Part shown: in pieces, positions 46,649 to 57,535 of the stretch
Layout of the letters: each line of letters opens with the position of its first letter
Position numbering within the stretch: position 1 is the first letter of the stretch
DNA from: Lumbricus terrestris
Taxonomy: Eukaryota; Annelida; Clitellata; Crassiclitellata; Lumbricidae
Direction of reading: 5' to 3'
DNA length: 64,000 bases
Assembly (NCBI GenBank): GCA_949752735.1
Contig: OX457050.1
Coordinates: 40,215,553 to 40,279,552 of the forward strand
Made by a program: the position numbers and the translations under genes
Notes under the pieces: generated by a model
Database searches by the model: none
What the model was told of the DNA's origin: nothing
What the model saw: the letters and a program-made list of their open reading frames with translations, nothing else

Positions 46649-46780
46649 GGGAAGTCATTTATTGACATAATGAAGAATTGAAATACTGAAACTATACTTC
46701 TTATTAATTACATGCTCAACAGGTTTATTTATACGAGGATATAAATTATTCTGACTTTAATAAAACAATTGAACTAATCA
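46649..46780 (+). repeat. Shared block of about 125 bp (copy 1)
   Basis: GAAGTCATTTATTGACATAA, then GAAATACTGAAACTATACTT, then TTTATTTATACGA, also found at 50530-50652 (very similar) and 53598-53720 (diverged). It lies 1.1 kb upstream of the 47.9-kb ZNF gene. Another copy sits inside the gypsy relic, so it is more likely a dispersed repeat than a promoter. Confidence 0.6.
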
Positions 46781-46934
46781 AGTTTTGAGCAGAATCACAT
46801 CATTACAGTGTGGGGTGACCGGACAAAATGGTACGGACAAAATGGTATGGATGAAATGAAAGCTGGATTAGTGAATTTTTATATATGAAATAGAACCTGG
46901 ATTAATGAAAAGACGTATGTGAAATGGAAGCTGG

Positions 46935-47300
46935 ATGAAGGCGCTGCATGGTCCTAGAACCCAGTGTGGCAGTGCTTATCAGGCTGGGCAACTCTTATCT
47001 GCGTGAGCTTTGCTCTCCTCTCCATCTGCATAGGCTGCTGCTCACTGCTTTGCTGTTCATGGTGGTCTAATGGTTCCTTTCATGCGCTCTCTCTGTGACA
47101 ATGCAGAACCGGTCCTTCTCTGTGGTTGGTCCAACAACCTGGAACAGACTTCCATTAACTAAGCGACGCCTTCCAAGCCGTTCTCAGTTTCACAGACTGT
47201 TGAAGACTACTTTGTTTCGCTTGACCTCGGCCGAAAGAGCCTCTGAGTATATATCTTGAAAGGGCGCTATATAAATTCTGATTGATTGATTGATTGATAA
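46935..47300 (+). mobile_element. L2/CR1-like LINE 3' end with (TGAT)n tail
   Basis: The plus strand encodes NRSFSVVGPTTWNRLPLTK and FHRLLKTTLFRLTS, ends in a TGA, and is followed by GAAAGGGCGCTATATAAATT and a short (TGAT)n tail at 47280-47298. 5'-truncated, with stops in the earlier part. Confidence 0.75.
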
Positions 47301-47649
47301 AATAATTCTTTTGTCTTGCAACAAAATCTCACAGAGAAGTTCATGTTCTTCATGTTTCTAGATGCTGGAAGTTCTTTTTGGAAGAGCATGAAGATGAACA
47401 GCTTTACGTGAAAAGTGCTAGTGCAATCATTTGAAAATCTGACATTAGTGAGGATATGATATTGATCAACAGCTTTTGAACCATCAATTATTATTTTGTC
47501 AGTTTGCATTGCAACTGAAAGAGAACACAAGATTGTTCATATCTCATATTTCATATATCCAAAAGGATTATAGTTTCCTGTTTGGATAATTATTTACTTC
47601 AGATGTTACAACAGGACTGCTAGTGAGAAATAAAAAATTTGAAAGACTG

Positions 47650-47881
47650 CACTTGATTTTACCAAATCATATACTGAAGGTGGTAAACTGACACCACACA
47701 TGACAACGAACATTGTGGCAAAACAATGCAAATGTCAGTTTTGTTGGCTATGCCACAAGTTCTTTACTCAAGGCGGTCAGCTGAAAAGACACATCAACAC
47801 TCATACTGGAGAGAAAACGTGTAACTGTGATGCATATCAGAAATTATTAAGCCTGCTGACGACAGTAGTCTGAAAACAATA
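47650..47881 (+). pseudogene. Eroded upstream fingers of the 47.9-kb gene
   Basis: Recognisable finger pieces in shifting frames: a GGKLTPHMTT-like tail, CHKFFTQGGQLKRHINTHTGEK (good), then a broken finger (CDAYQKLLS). Stops and small indels separate them from the open frame. Confidence 0.7.
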
Positions 47882-49999
47882 ATGACAACATATGCTGGAG
47901 AGAACGCACACATGACAGTTTGTCAGAAATTATTTACTAAAGTTGGTGATATGAAAGTACACATGAGAACCCATTCTGGTGAGAAGGAATACCAATGCCT
48001 GTTATGTCATAAATCATTTGCTTCAAACAGTAAACTGAAAATACACATGAGAACCCATACTGGCGAGAAAACATTCAAATGCCAGGTATGTCAAAACTCA
48101 TTTGCTCAAGGTGGTCATCTGAAAAGCCACATGAAAATCCACACAGGGGAGAAACCATACAAATGTCAGGTATGTCAGAAATCATTTGGAAGACGTTATG
48201 TAATGAAAATGCACATGAGAACCCATACTGGCGAGAAACAATACCGATGTGAGTTATGTAAGAAATCATTTACTGAAGCTGGTAGTCTGAAAAAACACAT
48301 GAGAACCCATTCTGGGGAGAAACCATACAAATGCCAGTTATGCCAAAAATCATTTACTTTGGCTAGTACTCTGAAAATGCACTTGAGAACCCATTCTGGG
48401 GAGAAACCATATATGTGTCAATTATGTCAGAAATCATTTTATTATTGTGGTGGTCTCAAGAGCCACATGAGAACCCATACTGGTGAGAAACCATATAAAT
48501 GTCAGTTGTGTCATAAATTATTTGCTAGTGGCAGTCTTCTGAAAATGCATACTATGAGAACCCATAGTATAAAGAAAGCATACATATGTCATTTGTGTCA
48601 AAAATCATGTATTGACGGTCGTTGTCTGAAAGCACACATGAGAACCCATACAGGTGAGAAACCATATATGTGTAATTTATGTAACATGTCATTTTCGCGT
48701 GGTGGTAGTCTGAAAATACACATGAGAACCCATACTGGCGAGAAACAATACCGGTGTCAGTTATGTCAAAAATCGTTTACTCTGGCTGGTAATCTGAAAA
48801 GACACATGAGAATCCATTCTGGAGAGAAACCATATGTGTGCAAATTATGTCATAAATCTTTTTCTGAGTCCGAAAGTCTAAAAAAGCACATGAGAACCCA
48901 TACTGGCGAGAAACCACATAAATGTCAGTTATGTCAAAAATCATTTACTACAGGTAGTGTTCTAAAAATGCATATGAGAATTCATACTGGAGAGAAACCA
49001 TACAAATGTCAGTTATGTCAGAAATCATTTGGTCGAGGCAGAGTTCTAAAAGTACACATGAGAACCCATACTATGGAGAAGCCATACAAATGCCAGTTGT
49101 GTCAGAAATCATTTAGTAACAGTGGTGCTTTGAAAATGCACATGAGAATTCATTCTGGTGAGAAACCGTACAAATGTCAGTCATGTCAGAAAGTATTTGC
49201 TCGAAGTGGCGATCTGAAAACACACATGAGAACCCATACTGGTGAGAAACCATACCAATGCCAGTTATGTCACAAATCATTCTCTCGGTTTAGTCATGTG
49301 GAGGGACACATGAAAACTCATTCTAGGGAGAAGCCATATGTGTGTGAATTATGTCATGAATCATTTTCTCGTGGTAGTCATCTGAAAGCGCACATGAGAA
49401 CCCATTCTATGAAGAAACCATGCAAATGCCAGTTATGTCAGAAATCATCTACAAGTGGTCATCTCAAAACGCATATGAGAACCCATTCTGCGAACAAACT
49501 ATACATGTGTGAAATCTGTGAAAAAAATTTCAGTACACTTACGCATCTAGCGCAACACAGAAGAACTCATTCAAATGAGTTGCAACACATGCGCAATGCG
49601 CCTAGTCTTGAGGACAGTTCTGCAACTAAACAGCTTGAACTCCAGGCCGAAATACAGTCAAAGAATGATGAACTAATAAAGAAAGCAAGTGCGAATCTAT
49701 CTGACGTTCCATTTAAACCATTAGGCATTGCTGATGCTATTGATAAACCATTTGAACGTCTGGCAAGAAAAGAGCTTCAATTCAGATATGAAATGATGGA
49801 TCCTGTTCCAACGAGTAGCATTGTTGAATGTGTTTTCATTAACGAAATAAAATCACCTGAGAATGGAAAATCGGTTTTGGAAAACTCGTTTGGATGTGGT
49901 GTATGCGATGAAATGCTTGAAAATGAAACCGAGTTTCTAGAGCATTGCTCTAGACATTGCTTTTCCCCACCTGATGAGTCATTTATTGACCTTTGCTGA
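47882..49999 (+). CDS. Large C2H2 zinc-finger protein, about 20 fingers plus C-terminal orphan finger
   Basis: 705 residues from ATG 47882, which falls in a degenerate first finger (first Cys replaced). About 18 regular CQLCQKSF fingers follow. Finger 8 has H-x4-H, and finger 19 is one residue short (KSSTSGHLK). Linkers are TGEKPY, with variants such as HSIKKAY and HTMEKPY. The long linker contains AIDKPFERL, then FGCGVCDEML…LEHCSRH and the tail PPDESFIDLC. AATAAA lies at 50012-50017, 13 bases past the stop. The array length predicts a long composite DNA site. Expected nuclear; target and partner unknown. Confidence 0.88.
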   Translation: MTTYAGENAHMTVCQKLFTKVGDMKVHMRTHSGEKEYQCLLCHKSFASNSKLKIHMRTHTGEKTFKCQVCQNSFAQGGHLKSHMKIHTGEKPYKCQVCQKSFGRRYVMKMHMRTHTGEKQYRCELCKKSFTEAGSLKKHMRTHSGEKPYKCQLCQKSFTLASTLKMHLRTHSGEKPYMCQLCQKSFYYCGGLKSHMRTHTGEKPYKCQLCHKLFASGSLLKMHTMRTHSIKKAYICHLCQKSCIDGRCLKAHMRTHTGEKPYMCNLCNMSFSRGGSLKIHMRTHTGEKQYRCQLCQKSFTLAGNLKRHMRIHSGEKPYVCKLCHKSFSESESLKKHMRTHTGEKPHKCQLCQKSFTTGSVLKMHMRIHTGEKPYKCQLCQKSFGRGRVLKVHMRTHTMEKPYKCQLCQKSFSNSGALKMHMRIHSGEKPYKCQSCQKVFARSGDLKTHMRTHTGEKPYQCQLCHKSFSRFSHVEGHMKTHSREKPYVCELCHESFSRGSHLKAHMRTHSMKKPCKCQLCQKSSTSGHLKTHMRTHSANKLYMCEICEKNFSTLTHLAQHRRTHSNELQHMRNAPSLEDSSATKQLELQAEIQSKNDELIKKASANLSDVPFKPLGIADAIDKPFERLARKELQFRYEMMDPVPTSSIVECVFINEIKSPENGKSVLENSFGCGVCDEMLENETEFLEHCSRHCFSPPDESFIDLC

Positions 50000-50164
50000 A
50001 TTGCAATTCCAAATAAATATAATATTTTGCTGAAGATTGAGGAAAGATGGAAACACTTAGTCGTTATTTTATGTGGAGGAGATATGCTATTGCTAAGGCG
50101 AGATACAAACATAAATATTCTTAATATAGATCAATTTATCTGAGCTTGGTTCATGTCTAAGATG

Positions 50165-50925
50165 GGCAACAAATTGCCGATGCATCCAGATTATTAACTG
50201 GATCAGCAGAGTTTATGCACAAAATAGAGAAAAAGCTGCTAGCAATTGTGTTTGTCTGTGGGAGATTTTCACACAACGTCTGTGGCAGAAAGACAACAGT
50301 CCAATCCGATAACAAGCATTTAAAAGCAATCTTCAGAAAGCCAATCTGTGATGTTGTCACATAGGCTTCAAAGAAAGTTGCTCAGACTGTTAAAATTCCA
50401 GTTTACAATATAATAGGCCTACTTGTCTGGGAGCAAAATGCTCATCGCAGGTGTCTTGAAATGCTGACATTACTGCATGAAGATCACCATGACATTACTA
50501 CATGAAGATCACCTAAACTACAGCTTTGCGGAGAAGTCATTTATTGACATAATAAAGAATTGAAATACTGAAACTATACTTGTTATTAATACATGCTCCA
50601 CCGATTTATTTATACGACGATATAAATCATTCTCACTTTAATAAGACAATTTATGGAAATGCAAGGGTCATGTTTTTTCTGTTTAAGGTTGTAAGAAGAC
50701 ATAGAAAAATATGTTGGTAAATGTAGCCTACCACATGCAATGCATTCTGCAGGCATCAACAGAAGGAATCACTAATCGCTCATCCAGTGCCAGAACGACT
50801 TTGGGAAAAGATCGCCGCAGATATCTTTCAGCTTTTTTGAAATGATTACTTACTGGTTGTCGATTACTTCTCAAAATACCCGGAAGTTTGTCTACTTCAA
50901 GGAAGGACATGTGTTTCACTGATAC
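50165..50925 (+). pseudogene. Ty3/gypsy relic: RNase H and integrase pieces
   Basis: RNase H-like translation: ADASRLLTG, HKIEKKLLAIVF, VQSDNKHLKAIF (50175-50350). An integrase start (IAHPVPERLWEKIAADIF, LLVVDYFSKYPEV) lies at about 50775-50905. Several frame breaks occur, and a shared block (50530-50652) lies between. Protease, RT and LTRs were not seen. Dead. Confidence 0.7.
50530..50652 (+). repeat. Shared block of about 125 bp (copy 2)
   Basis: Nearly the same as 46649-46780, inserted between the RNase H and integrase parts of the gypsy relic. Confidence 0.65.
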
Positions 50926-50929
50926 CTCA

Positions 50930-51450
50930 CTTGAGGTTGATTTTTGATTGTCATAGAATACCGTGAGATGGTGGTAGATAATTCATGCCATTGGAAAGTG
51001 CATCAATGCAGAAATTCTCAACATCGTATAATTTCAGAATAACAACGAGTCCACAATATGGAATTATCGGAAAGGGTCATAGCCTACGAACAGTGAAAAC
51101 ACTAACTGTTTTTAATTTCGTTGTGACTGTTCTGAAAGTTAGGGTCATTGGTCCGACCCCTGGACAATGCTTGCATTTAAATACAAATCACTCGATTGTC
51201 CAGATTAATTCTTATTATTATTTAGTCACGTGGTTTCGATCACACGAAAATACACCACCAAGTTTTAGACAAGAGTTCGGCACGGGCTCATCAAGACAGA
51301 CGTGTGTGATCGCATCAACAGCTTTTGTAATGTCAAGTGCAATCATAAATTATGGTTGTATTGATAGTATTATTGATTGAAATTAAATTGCTGGAAATAA
51401 ATAATTCTTTGTCTAATGGCAGTTGAAGTAATGAAACTAATAGCCTATAT
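50930..51450. other. No feature seen
   Basis: One 131-codon frame (50985-51380) shows no domain and poor coding character. Confidence 0.3.
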
Positions 51451-51454
51451 TTGA

Positions 51455-51625
51455 ATCCATGCTGGAGAAAAATACGATCGCACGATTTTGCTTAGAAGCG
51501 CATTACATCACCAATCAGGTCTTGAAGCTCACATAATAATCAATACTAGAGTGAAACCATGCAAATGCCAGCCATCTTTAAACAAAGTTAAACACCATAA
51601 TCAATTCCAGGATCACCAGAGAAGA
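51455..51625 (+). pseudogene. Very decayed ZNF relic
   Basis: HAGEKYDRT, then SGLEAHIIINTRVKPCKCQPS, keeps finger spacing around the linker, but zinc ligands are mostly lost. Confidence 0.45.
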
Positions 51626-52039
51626 CCGCAGAGCGGCAGCAGAGAGAACTTTCATATGTGAAACATGTAGGCTACAATTTTATTTTGTGCCTATAACTCC
51701 TGTGAATATTAGATCTTCATGACGCAATTTCAAATCTGTGTTGTTTACATGGGCATTGCAGGAGGAGCACATCAATGGGCAGTATTGTCATGAGCTTGAA
51801 AACTTAGTAAATGCTTATTATTGAGCCTTCTAAGATAGATTTCCGGGTTTCACTTTGTGTATAGTTTAGTTATTTGTTGAGAAGAAATTTATTAATAGCC
51901 CATGATTAGTAGTCATGAAAAGTGACTGTATGTTTTTAGGTGACCCTCGCCCCGTATCTGTTGGCGCCTACGGGTAGGTGCGTAGAGGCTATTATTATCT
52001 GTTGAACATCGTAGTTGCTATAGCGCGTTAAAGCTATAA

Positions 52040-52170
52040 TATTATATTCGCTAGATGGCAGGTAATTCGTTACAAAACTCCAGCTTAAAACAACGGAAAT
52101 GAAACATTTTGATCCTCCGCCATTTTGTGTTCATTGCAACAATTCTTTACCACTAGCGCGTGGTTAAATT
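52040..52170 (+). repeat. CTCF-like/YY1-like module (copy 4)
   Basis: TCGCTAGATGGCAG at 52048-52061 and CCGCCATTTTGTG near 52126. It precedes the 81-bp element at 52258. Confidence 0.5.
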
Positions 52171-52257
52171 CGACTTTAATGTCCAAAAGTTGGTGAGAAA
52201 TATTATTCTACGCATAAACAATTATTTAGTGGACAAACAATATTTTTAGCTTAACCC

Positions 52258-52338
52258 GGTAAACGTGTATATTTTGAGGAGCTTTTTGTGCCATTATAAG
52301 TGTGAAAATAATTTAAGGTACTAAAATACACGTTTACC
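52258..52338. mobile_element. 81-bp minimal TIR element with perfect 8-bp duplication
   Basis: Starts GGTAAACGTGTATATTTTGA and ends CTAAAATACACGTTTACC. CTTAACCC flanks both ends (52250-52257, 52339-52346). It retains the GTGCCATTATAAGTGTGAAA block of the 45561 family but no array: the family reduced to its ends. Confidence 0.9.
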
Positions 52339-52428
52339 CTTAACCCTATGACACACACCTTCCGCGCCAACGCATTTAGCACACCGATAACATGGGTCGA
52401 AATTATAGAAATTAAATAGCCTTTGTGG

Positions 52429-52835
52429 TAGCGTTCTATAATGACTCGGTAAGAGTTCTATACTGACTCGGTAGATAACGTTGCAGCGTTGTTATCTTTA
52501 ATATATACAACTTCTAGTTTGCCGAGAATCCTTTTAATCGATCCAGCTTCTCTTTAGGCAAGAATTTGTTCGATAAATCCCGCTTCTATTTCGTCAGCAA
52601 ATATTTTTCATCCATTTTTCATTGAAAATATTGTTCATCAATCCAGCTTCAATTTCAGCAGAATGACTACACTAACCCTAAAACTAACCCTAACCGATCC
52701 TCATGACGCCTAACCTGAGCCCTAACCGGCCCTCACGCGCTAAATCCGGCTTCTATTTCGTGAGGAAATATTTTTCATCACATTTATAAAAAAAGTTACT
52801 TGCTACCGAGTCATTTATGTTGTACTGTTACTTCC
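52429..52835. mobile_element. Inverted relative of the 7646-8049 element
   Basis: The left side GGTAGCGTTCTATAATGACT with a duplicated GACTCGGTA block, CCAGCTTC units, TTAGGG-like tract (52675-52735), then ACTTGCTACCGAGTCATT. This mirrors the order of 7646-8049. Right edge diverged. Confidence 0.6.
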
Positions 52836-52861
52836 TGTGGGAAGCGCGTGCTGGGAAGAGA

Positions 52862-52932
52862 TCTGATCTCTTTCGGTAGTACAGAGGGATTCGAACTCTG
52901 CAGGTAATGGAGTATTACCTGTGAGGTTACTG
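52862..52932 (-). other. tRNA-like relic
   Basis: The minus strand has a T-arm-like CAGAGTTCGAATCCCTCTG and, before it, an 8-bp stem CAGGTAAT with a 5-base loop. No acceptor stem or clear A box. Probably a tRNA-derived SINE scrap, not a working tRNA. Confidence 0.3.
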
Positions 52933-52934
52933 CC

Positions 52935-53290
52935 AGGGGCGCGGACATTTCCCCCCGGACAATTCCCCCAGGGTAAAACAACCCCCTCTGGTAGAACATA
53001 TTGCGTGCAAAGAACGGCGGTCCTAAGTAGGCAAGTTGGATTGATTTAACGCTAAATAGAAGCCGGATTGATACAAAATAATGTTTACTAAAATAGAAGC
53101 TGGATTGATGAAAATGTTCTGTCTTAAATTCGTGTTGGATTGATGAAAATATTCTTGTTTAAAATGGAGCCGGATTGATGAGAATATTCTTGCGTAAAAT
53201 GGAGCTGGATGGATAAAGATAATTGTTATTTAAATAGATGTTGGATGAAACGAATTTTTGTCTAAATGGAAGCTGGATTTATGACAAGAA
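52935..53290 (+). repeat. C-rich module followed by GAAGCTGG array
   Basis: CCCCCGGACAATTCCCCC units, GGTAGAAC and ACGGCGGTCCTAAG are the inverse of the modules at 8490 and 9062. The 35-bp units follow (53030-53290). Confidence 0.65.
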
Positions 53291-53299
53291 TTTGTGCTG

Positions 53300-54355
53300 T
53301 CCTAAATTACACCAACAGAAACAGGTATTAGCTTCATATCAGAGTGACTGAACGACACTAACAAGCTATAAGTTCACGCCTGATGACAACGACAGGTGTT
53401 TACCTGTACGACACTAACTAGTTGACACAGCACCGCGACCTAGATGATTAGCCCAAGTTCCAGCAAATAAGCTAGCCTACCTACCTACCCATTTTTTAAA
53501 CCTCTGTTATCAGAAATACACCATTGTTTCTTCTTTTACTTATGCATGGCATTGAAGGGATACAAACAGTTTAGAAACGTTGACTACGATTTTTTTTACT
53601 CGGAAGCCATTTATTGACATAATTTGGAAATGAATAATGAAATTATGCCTGCTATTACTACTTTAAACCACCTATTCATTCACAGGAGGATGAACTTAAT
53701 TAAAAAGAAATTAAAAGTCAGTTTTGAAATGATCAAATCATTTTATATCTTAATAAATGTCTAACTTAGATGTGCATGTCATTCATCTTAATAGGCGCCG
53801 GAACATCGTTTTGCAAGTGCACGAAAATGAACATGTAGCTTCATGTGAGAACTTCTCAGTGCAGCAAGTTGAGTTGGTCTACAGTCATTTATCTGCATCA
53901 ACGACAACATTGGATTTGACAACTTTATCTACCGCTTCCAAACTATAGATTCTTTATTTGTCTGTTTACGGTGTAACTGAGGAAGAACACTTATGGTGTG
54001 CTAGTGTAAAAAGATTTATTGCACTTCAATATTTCATCCCATATGATTATTGTTTAATTTTTAACGTTGTGAAACTACTAACGATTGGACTTGAATCTAC
54101 CAAGTCAGAAAGAATCTGCTCATTTCGGCATTATTTCATTTAATTTAGATACTATTGATGCTGAAGAAAGGCCACAAAAATGCAAAGAATGGTGAGAATC
54201 GTTTGCATATCCGTGTAGTTTTACTAGAGCATATGGAAAACAATTTGACTGAAAAACACAGGAGCATCAATAACTTTCAAGAGAAATACTACAGTCTGAC
54301 AGATGCATTGAGAGCAGCCGTGCAAATCCCAGTTAGGTTGGAAAACAATAATTGC
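53300..54355. other. 5' flank of the 54.4-kb ZNF gene
   Basis: It contains a diverged copy of the 125-bp shared block (53598-53720). Short frames have no domains. A conserved leader lies at 54356-54380. Confidence 0.4.
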
Positions 54356-54380
54356 TGAATTACGTTTGTTGACTGCGAAT

Positions 54381-55820
54381 ATGGAAACACATACTGGAGA
54401 AAAAGCATACAAATGTCAGTTATGTCAGAAATCATTTGTTCGTGGTGATGAGCTGAAAGTACACATGAGAACCCATACTGGCAAGAAACCATACCGATGC
54501 CAGATATGTCAGAAATCATTTCCTGGACATAGTCAGTTGAAAGTTCACATGAGAAGACATGCTGGTGAAAAACAATACAAATGCCAGATGTGTAAAAAAT
54601 CATTTAGTACAGGCAGCGCTCTGAAAATGCACATGAGATCCCACACCGGCGAAAAACCATATAGTTGCCATATGTGTGAGAAATCATTTGCTGGAAGCAG
54701 TCATCTGACGGTGCACATGAGAACCCATACTGGTGAAAAGCCATACAGCTGCCAATTCTGTCAGAAAACATTTGCACAAATTGGTCATCTGCAAATGCAC
54801 ATGAGAACCCATACTGGAGAGAAACTACACAAGTGTCGTTTCTGTCAAAATTCATTTGCTCATATGAGTGGCTTTAAGGTCCATATAAGAACACATACTG
54901 GTGAAAAACCCTACAAATGCCAGCTGTGTTCGGTGTCGTTTAGAACAAGTACTGCTCTGCACATGCACATGAGAACCCATACTGGTGAGAAACCACACAG
55001 TTGTCGTTTCTGTCAAAAATCATTTGCTGCAGGTTATACTCTGAAAGTGCACATGAGAATCCATACTGGTGAGATGCCATACACATGCCAATTCTGTCAG
55101 AAGACATTTATGCAAAGTAGTCACCTGAAAATGCACATGAGAACACATACTGGAGATAAGCCGCATGACTGTCAATTTTGTAAGAAATCATTTAATCATG
55201 CAGGTGGCTTGGTGGTACATATGAGAACCCATACAGGTGAAAAACCGTACAGATGTCAGTTATGTCAGAAATCATTTACATCAGGCAATAATCTAAAGAT
55301 CCATATAAGAATTCATACTGGAGAGAAACATATATACATATGCGATGTTTGTAATAAAGGATTCACTCAGATTGGACATCTGAAGTCACACAGAGGAAAT
55401 CATGCAACAGAGAAGCAGCTTGCAATCAATGAATATCGGATCAAGAGAAGTTCCTCAGCAAAGCAGTTTCAACTCCATGCACAGTCAAAGGTTCTGAAAA
55501 TGGGAAGTGAAGTAACTGCCAACGTGTCTGAAAATTTCATTACATCTAGTAGTGCGGTTATTATCGACAAACCTAATGAACGTTACTCCAAGAAAATATG
55601 TCCAGATTCTATTGGAATTGCAGACCTGTCACCGGAGATTAAAGATGGAGAATGTCTGTTTATAAGCAACTTTATATCTCCTGCTGATTCAAAAGCGTTT
55701 TTGTTAACATCTTTTGGATGTGGTATATGTGACAAATTGCTCAAAACTAAGACAGCATTTATGGAGCATTGTTCTGTTCATCGATATTCTCCACCTGACG
55801 ACTTAATTTCTTACCTGTGA
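54381..55820 (+). CDS. C2H2 zinc-finger protein, 12 fingers plus C-terminal orphan finger
   Basis: Start at ATG 54381 (METHTGEKAYKC), preceded by the leader TTGTTGACTGCGAAT shared with two other genes. 479 residues. Twelve fingers; the last has a two-residue-longer entry (HIYICDVCNKGF) exactly like the 60.4-kb gene. The linker has VIIDKPNERYSKK, then FGCGICDKLLKTK…MEHCSVH and the tail PPDDLISYL, without the final Cys of the paralogues. Paralogue of 60403-61848. Nuclear DNA binding expected. Confidence 0.88.
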   Translation: METHTGEKAYKCQLCQKSFVRGDELKVHMRTHTGKKPYRCQICQKSFPGHSQLKVHMRRHAGEKQYKCQMCKKSFSTGSALKMHMRSHTGEKPYSCHMCEKSFAGSSHLTVHMRTHTGEKPYSCQFCQKTFAQIGHLQMHMRTHTGEKLHKCRFCQNSFAHMSGFKVHIRTHTGEKPYKCQLCSVSFRTSTALHMHMRTHTGEKPHSCRFCQKSFAAGYTLKVHMRIHTGEMPYTCQFCQKTFMQSSHLKMHMRTHTGDKPHDCQFCKKSFNHAGGLVVHMRTHTGEKPYRCQLCQKSFTSGNNLKIHIRIHTGEKHIYICDVCNKGFTQIGHLKSHRGNHATEKQLAINEYRIKRSSSAKQFQLHAQSKVLKMGSEVTANVSENFITSSSAVIIDKPNERYSKKICPDSIGIADLSPEIKDGECLFISNFISPADSKAFLLTSFGCGICDKLLKTKTAFMEHCSVHRYSPPDDLISYL

Positions 55821-56084
55821 ATTGTGTATCCATCTTCAATTTTCCAAGCAATGTTTGCACCGGTGTCACGACAACTGGTTCACCATCAACTGGTTCAACG
55901 ACAATTCGTTCACCGACAACTGGATCATGACAATCAACCCCACTTCTAATTCAGCAATAAAATACATTCATCCAGCTTCCACTTCTTAATCGATCTTTTA
56001 AAAAATCCAGCTTCTATTTAAGCTACAAAGGGACCTTGATCAAGCGTGAGCTATCGGCTGAGGCTGTTTATATATTATCGTCTC

Positions 56085-56805
56085 AAACTTGCCATACATT
56101 ATATTATATATACATATATACACACATATATGTATGCATATGTACAATAATACATATATACGTATATACATATGAACAGTGGTATATATGTATATACTCA
56201 TATGTATATATGTATGTATATGTATATATATGTATATACATATGGACATGTATATATATATGTCTTTATATACATATATATGCATATATGCATATATAAT
56301 GAATTCTTTGGAATATACATATATACACATGATATATATATATACATACATACATACATATACACATGTCTACATACATACGTATTATATATATATAGGT
56401 ATATACACTTATATATGCATATATACATATTTATATATATATATATACATATGTGCACATATATATGTTCATAGATATACATATGCAATTATACATGCAT
56501 AAATATATATATATATACATGTATATGTATATACGCACACATATATATATATGTATATATATACATATATATTTATACATATATATATATATACACATAT
56601 ATACAGATGTAAACATTTATATGTGTAAATACATATATGTATGTATGTTTATTTATATATACATGTATATATAATTATATACATATATATATGTATATAT
56701 ATGTGCAAATTTATATATACATACATATAATACATATATACACATAATTATATATACATATATAAAAATACATATGCATTATACAAATATATAAATATAT
56801 ATAAA
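56085..56805. repeat. AT-rich microsatellite, ATATAC/ATATGT mixture
   Basis: About 720 bp of alternating purine-pyrimidine tracts, largely self-complementary. All long frames here (YIYIYMY strings) are repeat artefacts. Confidence 0.95.
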
Positions 56806-57059
56806 TTTTGGGGATATATGGAAATATATTCAGCCTATAGAACATAATCCTAAAAAATTATTTAGCCTCCAAGTCTGTTTAGGGCGTGGCCTCCGCTGGC
56901 CAATCGGCTCACTGGTGTCCTAGAAACAAAAATAACTGTCAGAATAGGAGACAAAAGTGAATCTCTGCAGTTCAAGACCAAACTGACTTACTCCATAATA
57001 CATGTCCAATATTTTTAAGTCAGTTGAATCGGCTTTTGCTAATAACTTCGAAAATGAAG

Positions 57060-57410
57060 AGGATGAGGCAGATCGTTATTTTCATCAATCCACCTTCTAT
57101 TTCATATATAAAAATACCTTCATCCAGCTTCTATTTCTCATGCGTTATTTTCATCAATCCACCTTCTATTTCATATATAAAAATACCTTCATCCAACTGG
57201 TCCAGCGCTTGAGAAATGGAAGCTGGATTAAATTATTTTAGAGGCGAAATAGAATCTGGATTGTCGAAAATAACGCATGAGAAATAGAAGCTGGATGAAG
57301 GTATTTTTATATATGAAATGGAAGCTGGATTGATGAAAATAACGCATGAGAAATAGAAGCTGGATGAAGGTATTTTTATATATGAAATAGAAGCTGGATG
57401 TATGTTGAAA
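57060..57410. repeat. Inverted array pair forming a hairpin
   Basis: 57075-57197 (ATCCACCTTCTATTTCATAT type) and 57270-57400 are near-exact inverse copies around a spacer of about 70 bp, each holding two unit pairs with the ATAACGCATGAGAAATAG spacer class. Confidence 0.85.
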
Positions 57411-57419
57411 TACTTGTAT

Positions 57420-57535
57420 GCGGTTATCATCGTGCGCGGTGATGATCGTGCGCGGTAGCGATCGTGCGCGGTAATGAAATTAGCGGTATTGTGTGCGCGG
57501 TATTGTGTGCGCGGTATTTCTGTGCGCGGTATCGA
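57420..57535 (+). repeat. GTGCGCGGTA minisatellite
   Basis: Seven units of 15-17 bp around TGTGCGCGGTA, unlike the AT-rich surroundings. Alternating CG/GC makes it Z-DNA prone. Confidence 0.85.

Noticed and set aside
46649..46780. Promoter shared by ZNF genes
   Set aside because: A near-identical copy lies inside a gypsy relic, and not all ZNF genes have it; a dispersed repeat is simpler.
52862..52932. Functional tRNA gene on the minus strand
   Set aside because: A T-arm-like stem is visible, but there is no acceptor stem pairing or good A box.
56036..56674. Tyr/Ile-rich frames on both strands
   Set aside because: Products of the AT microsatellite; they appear in several frames and both strands.
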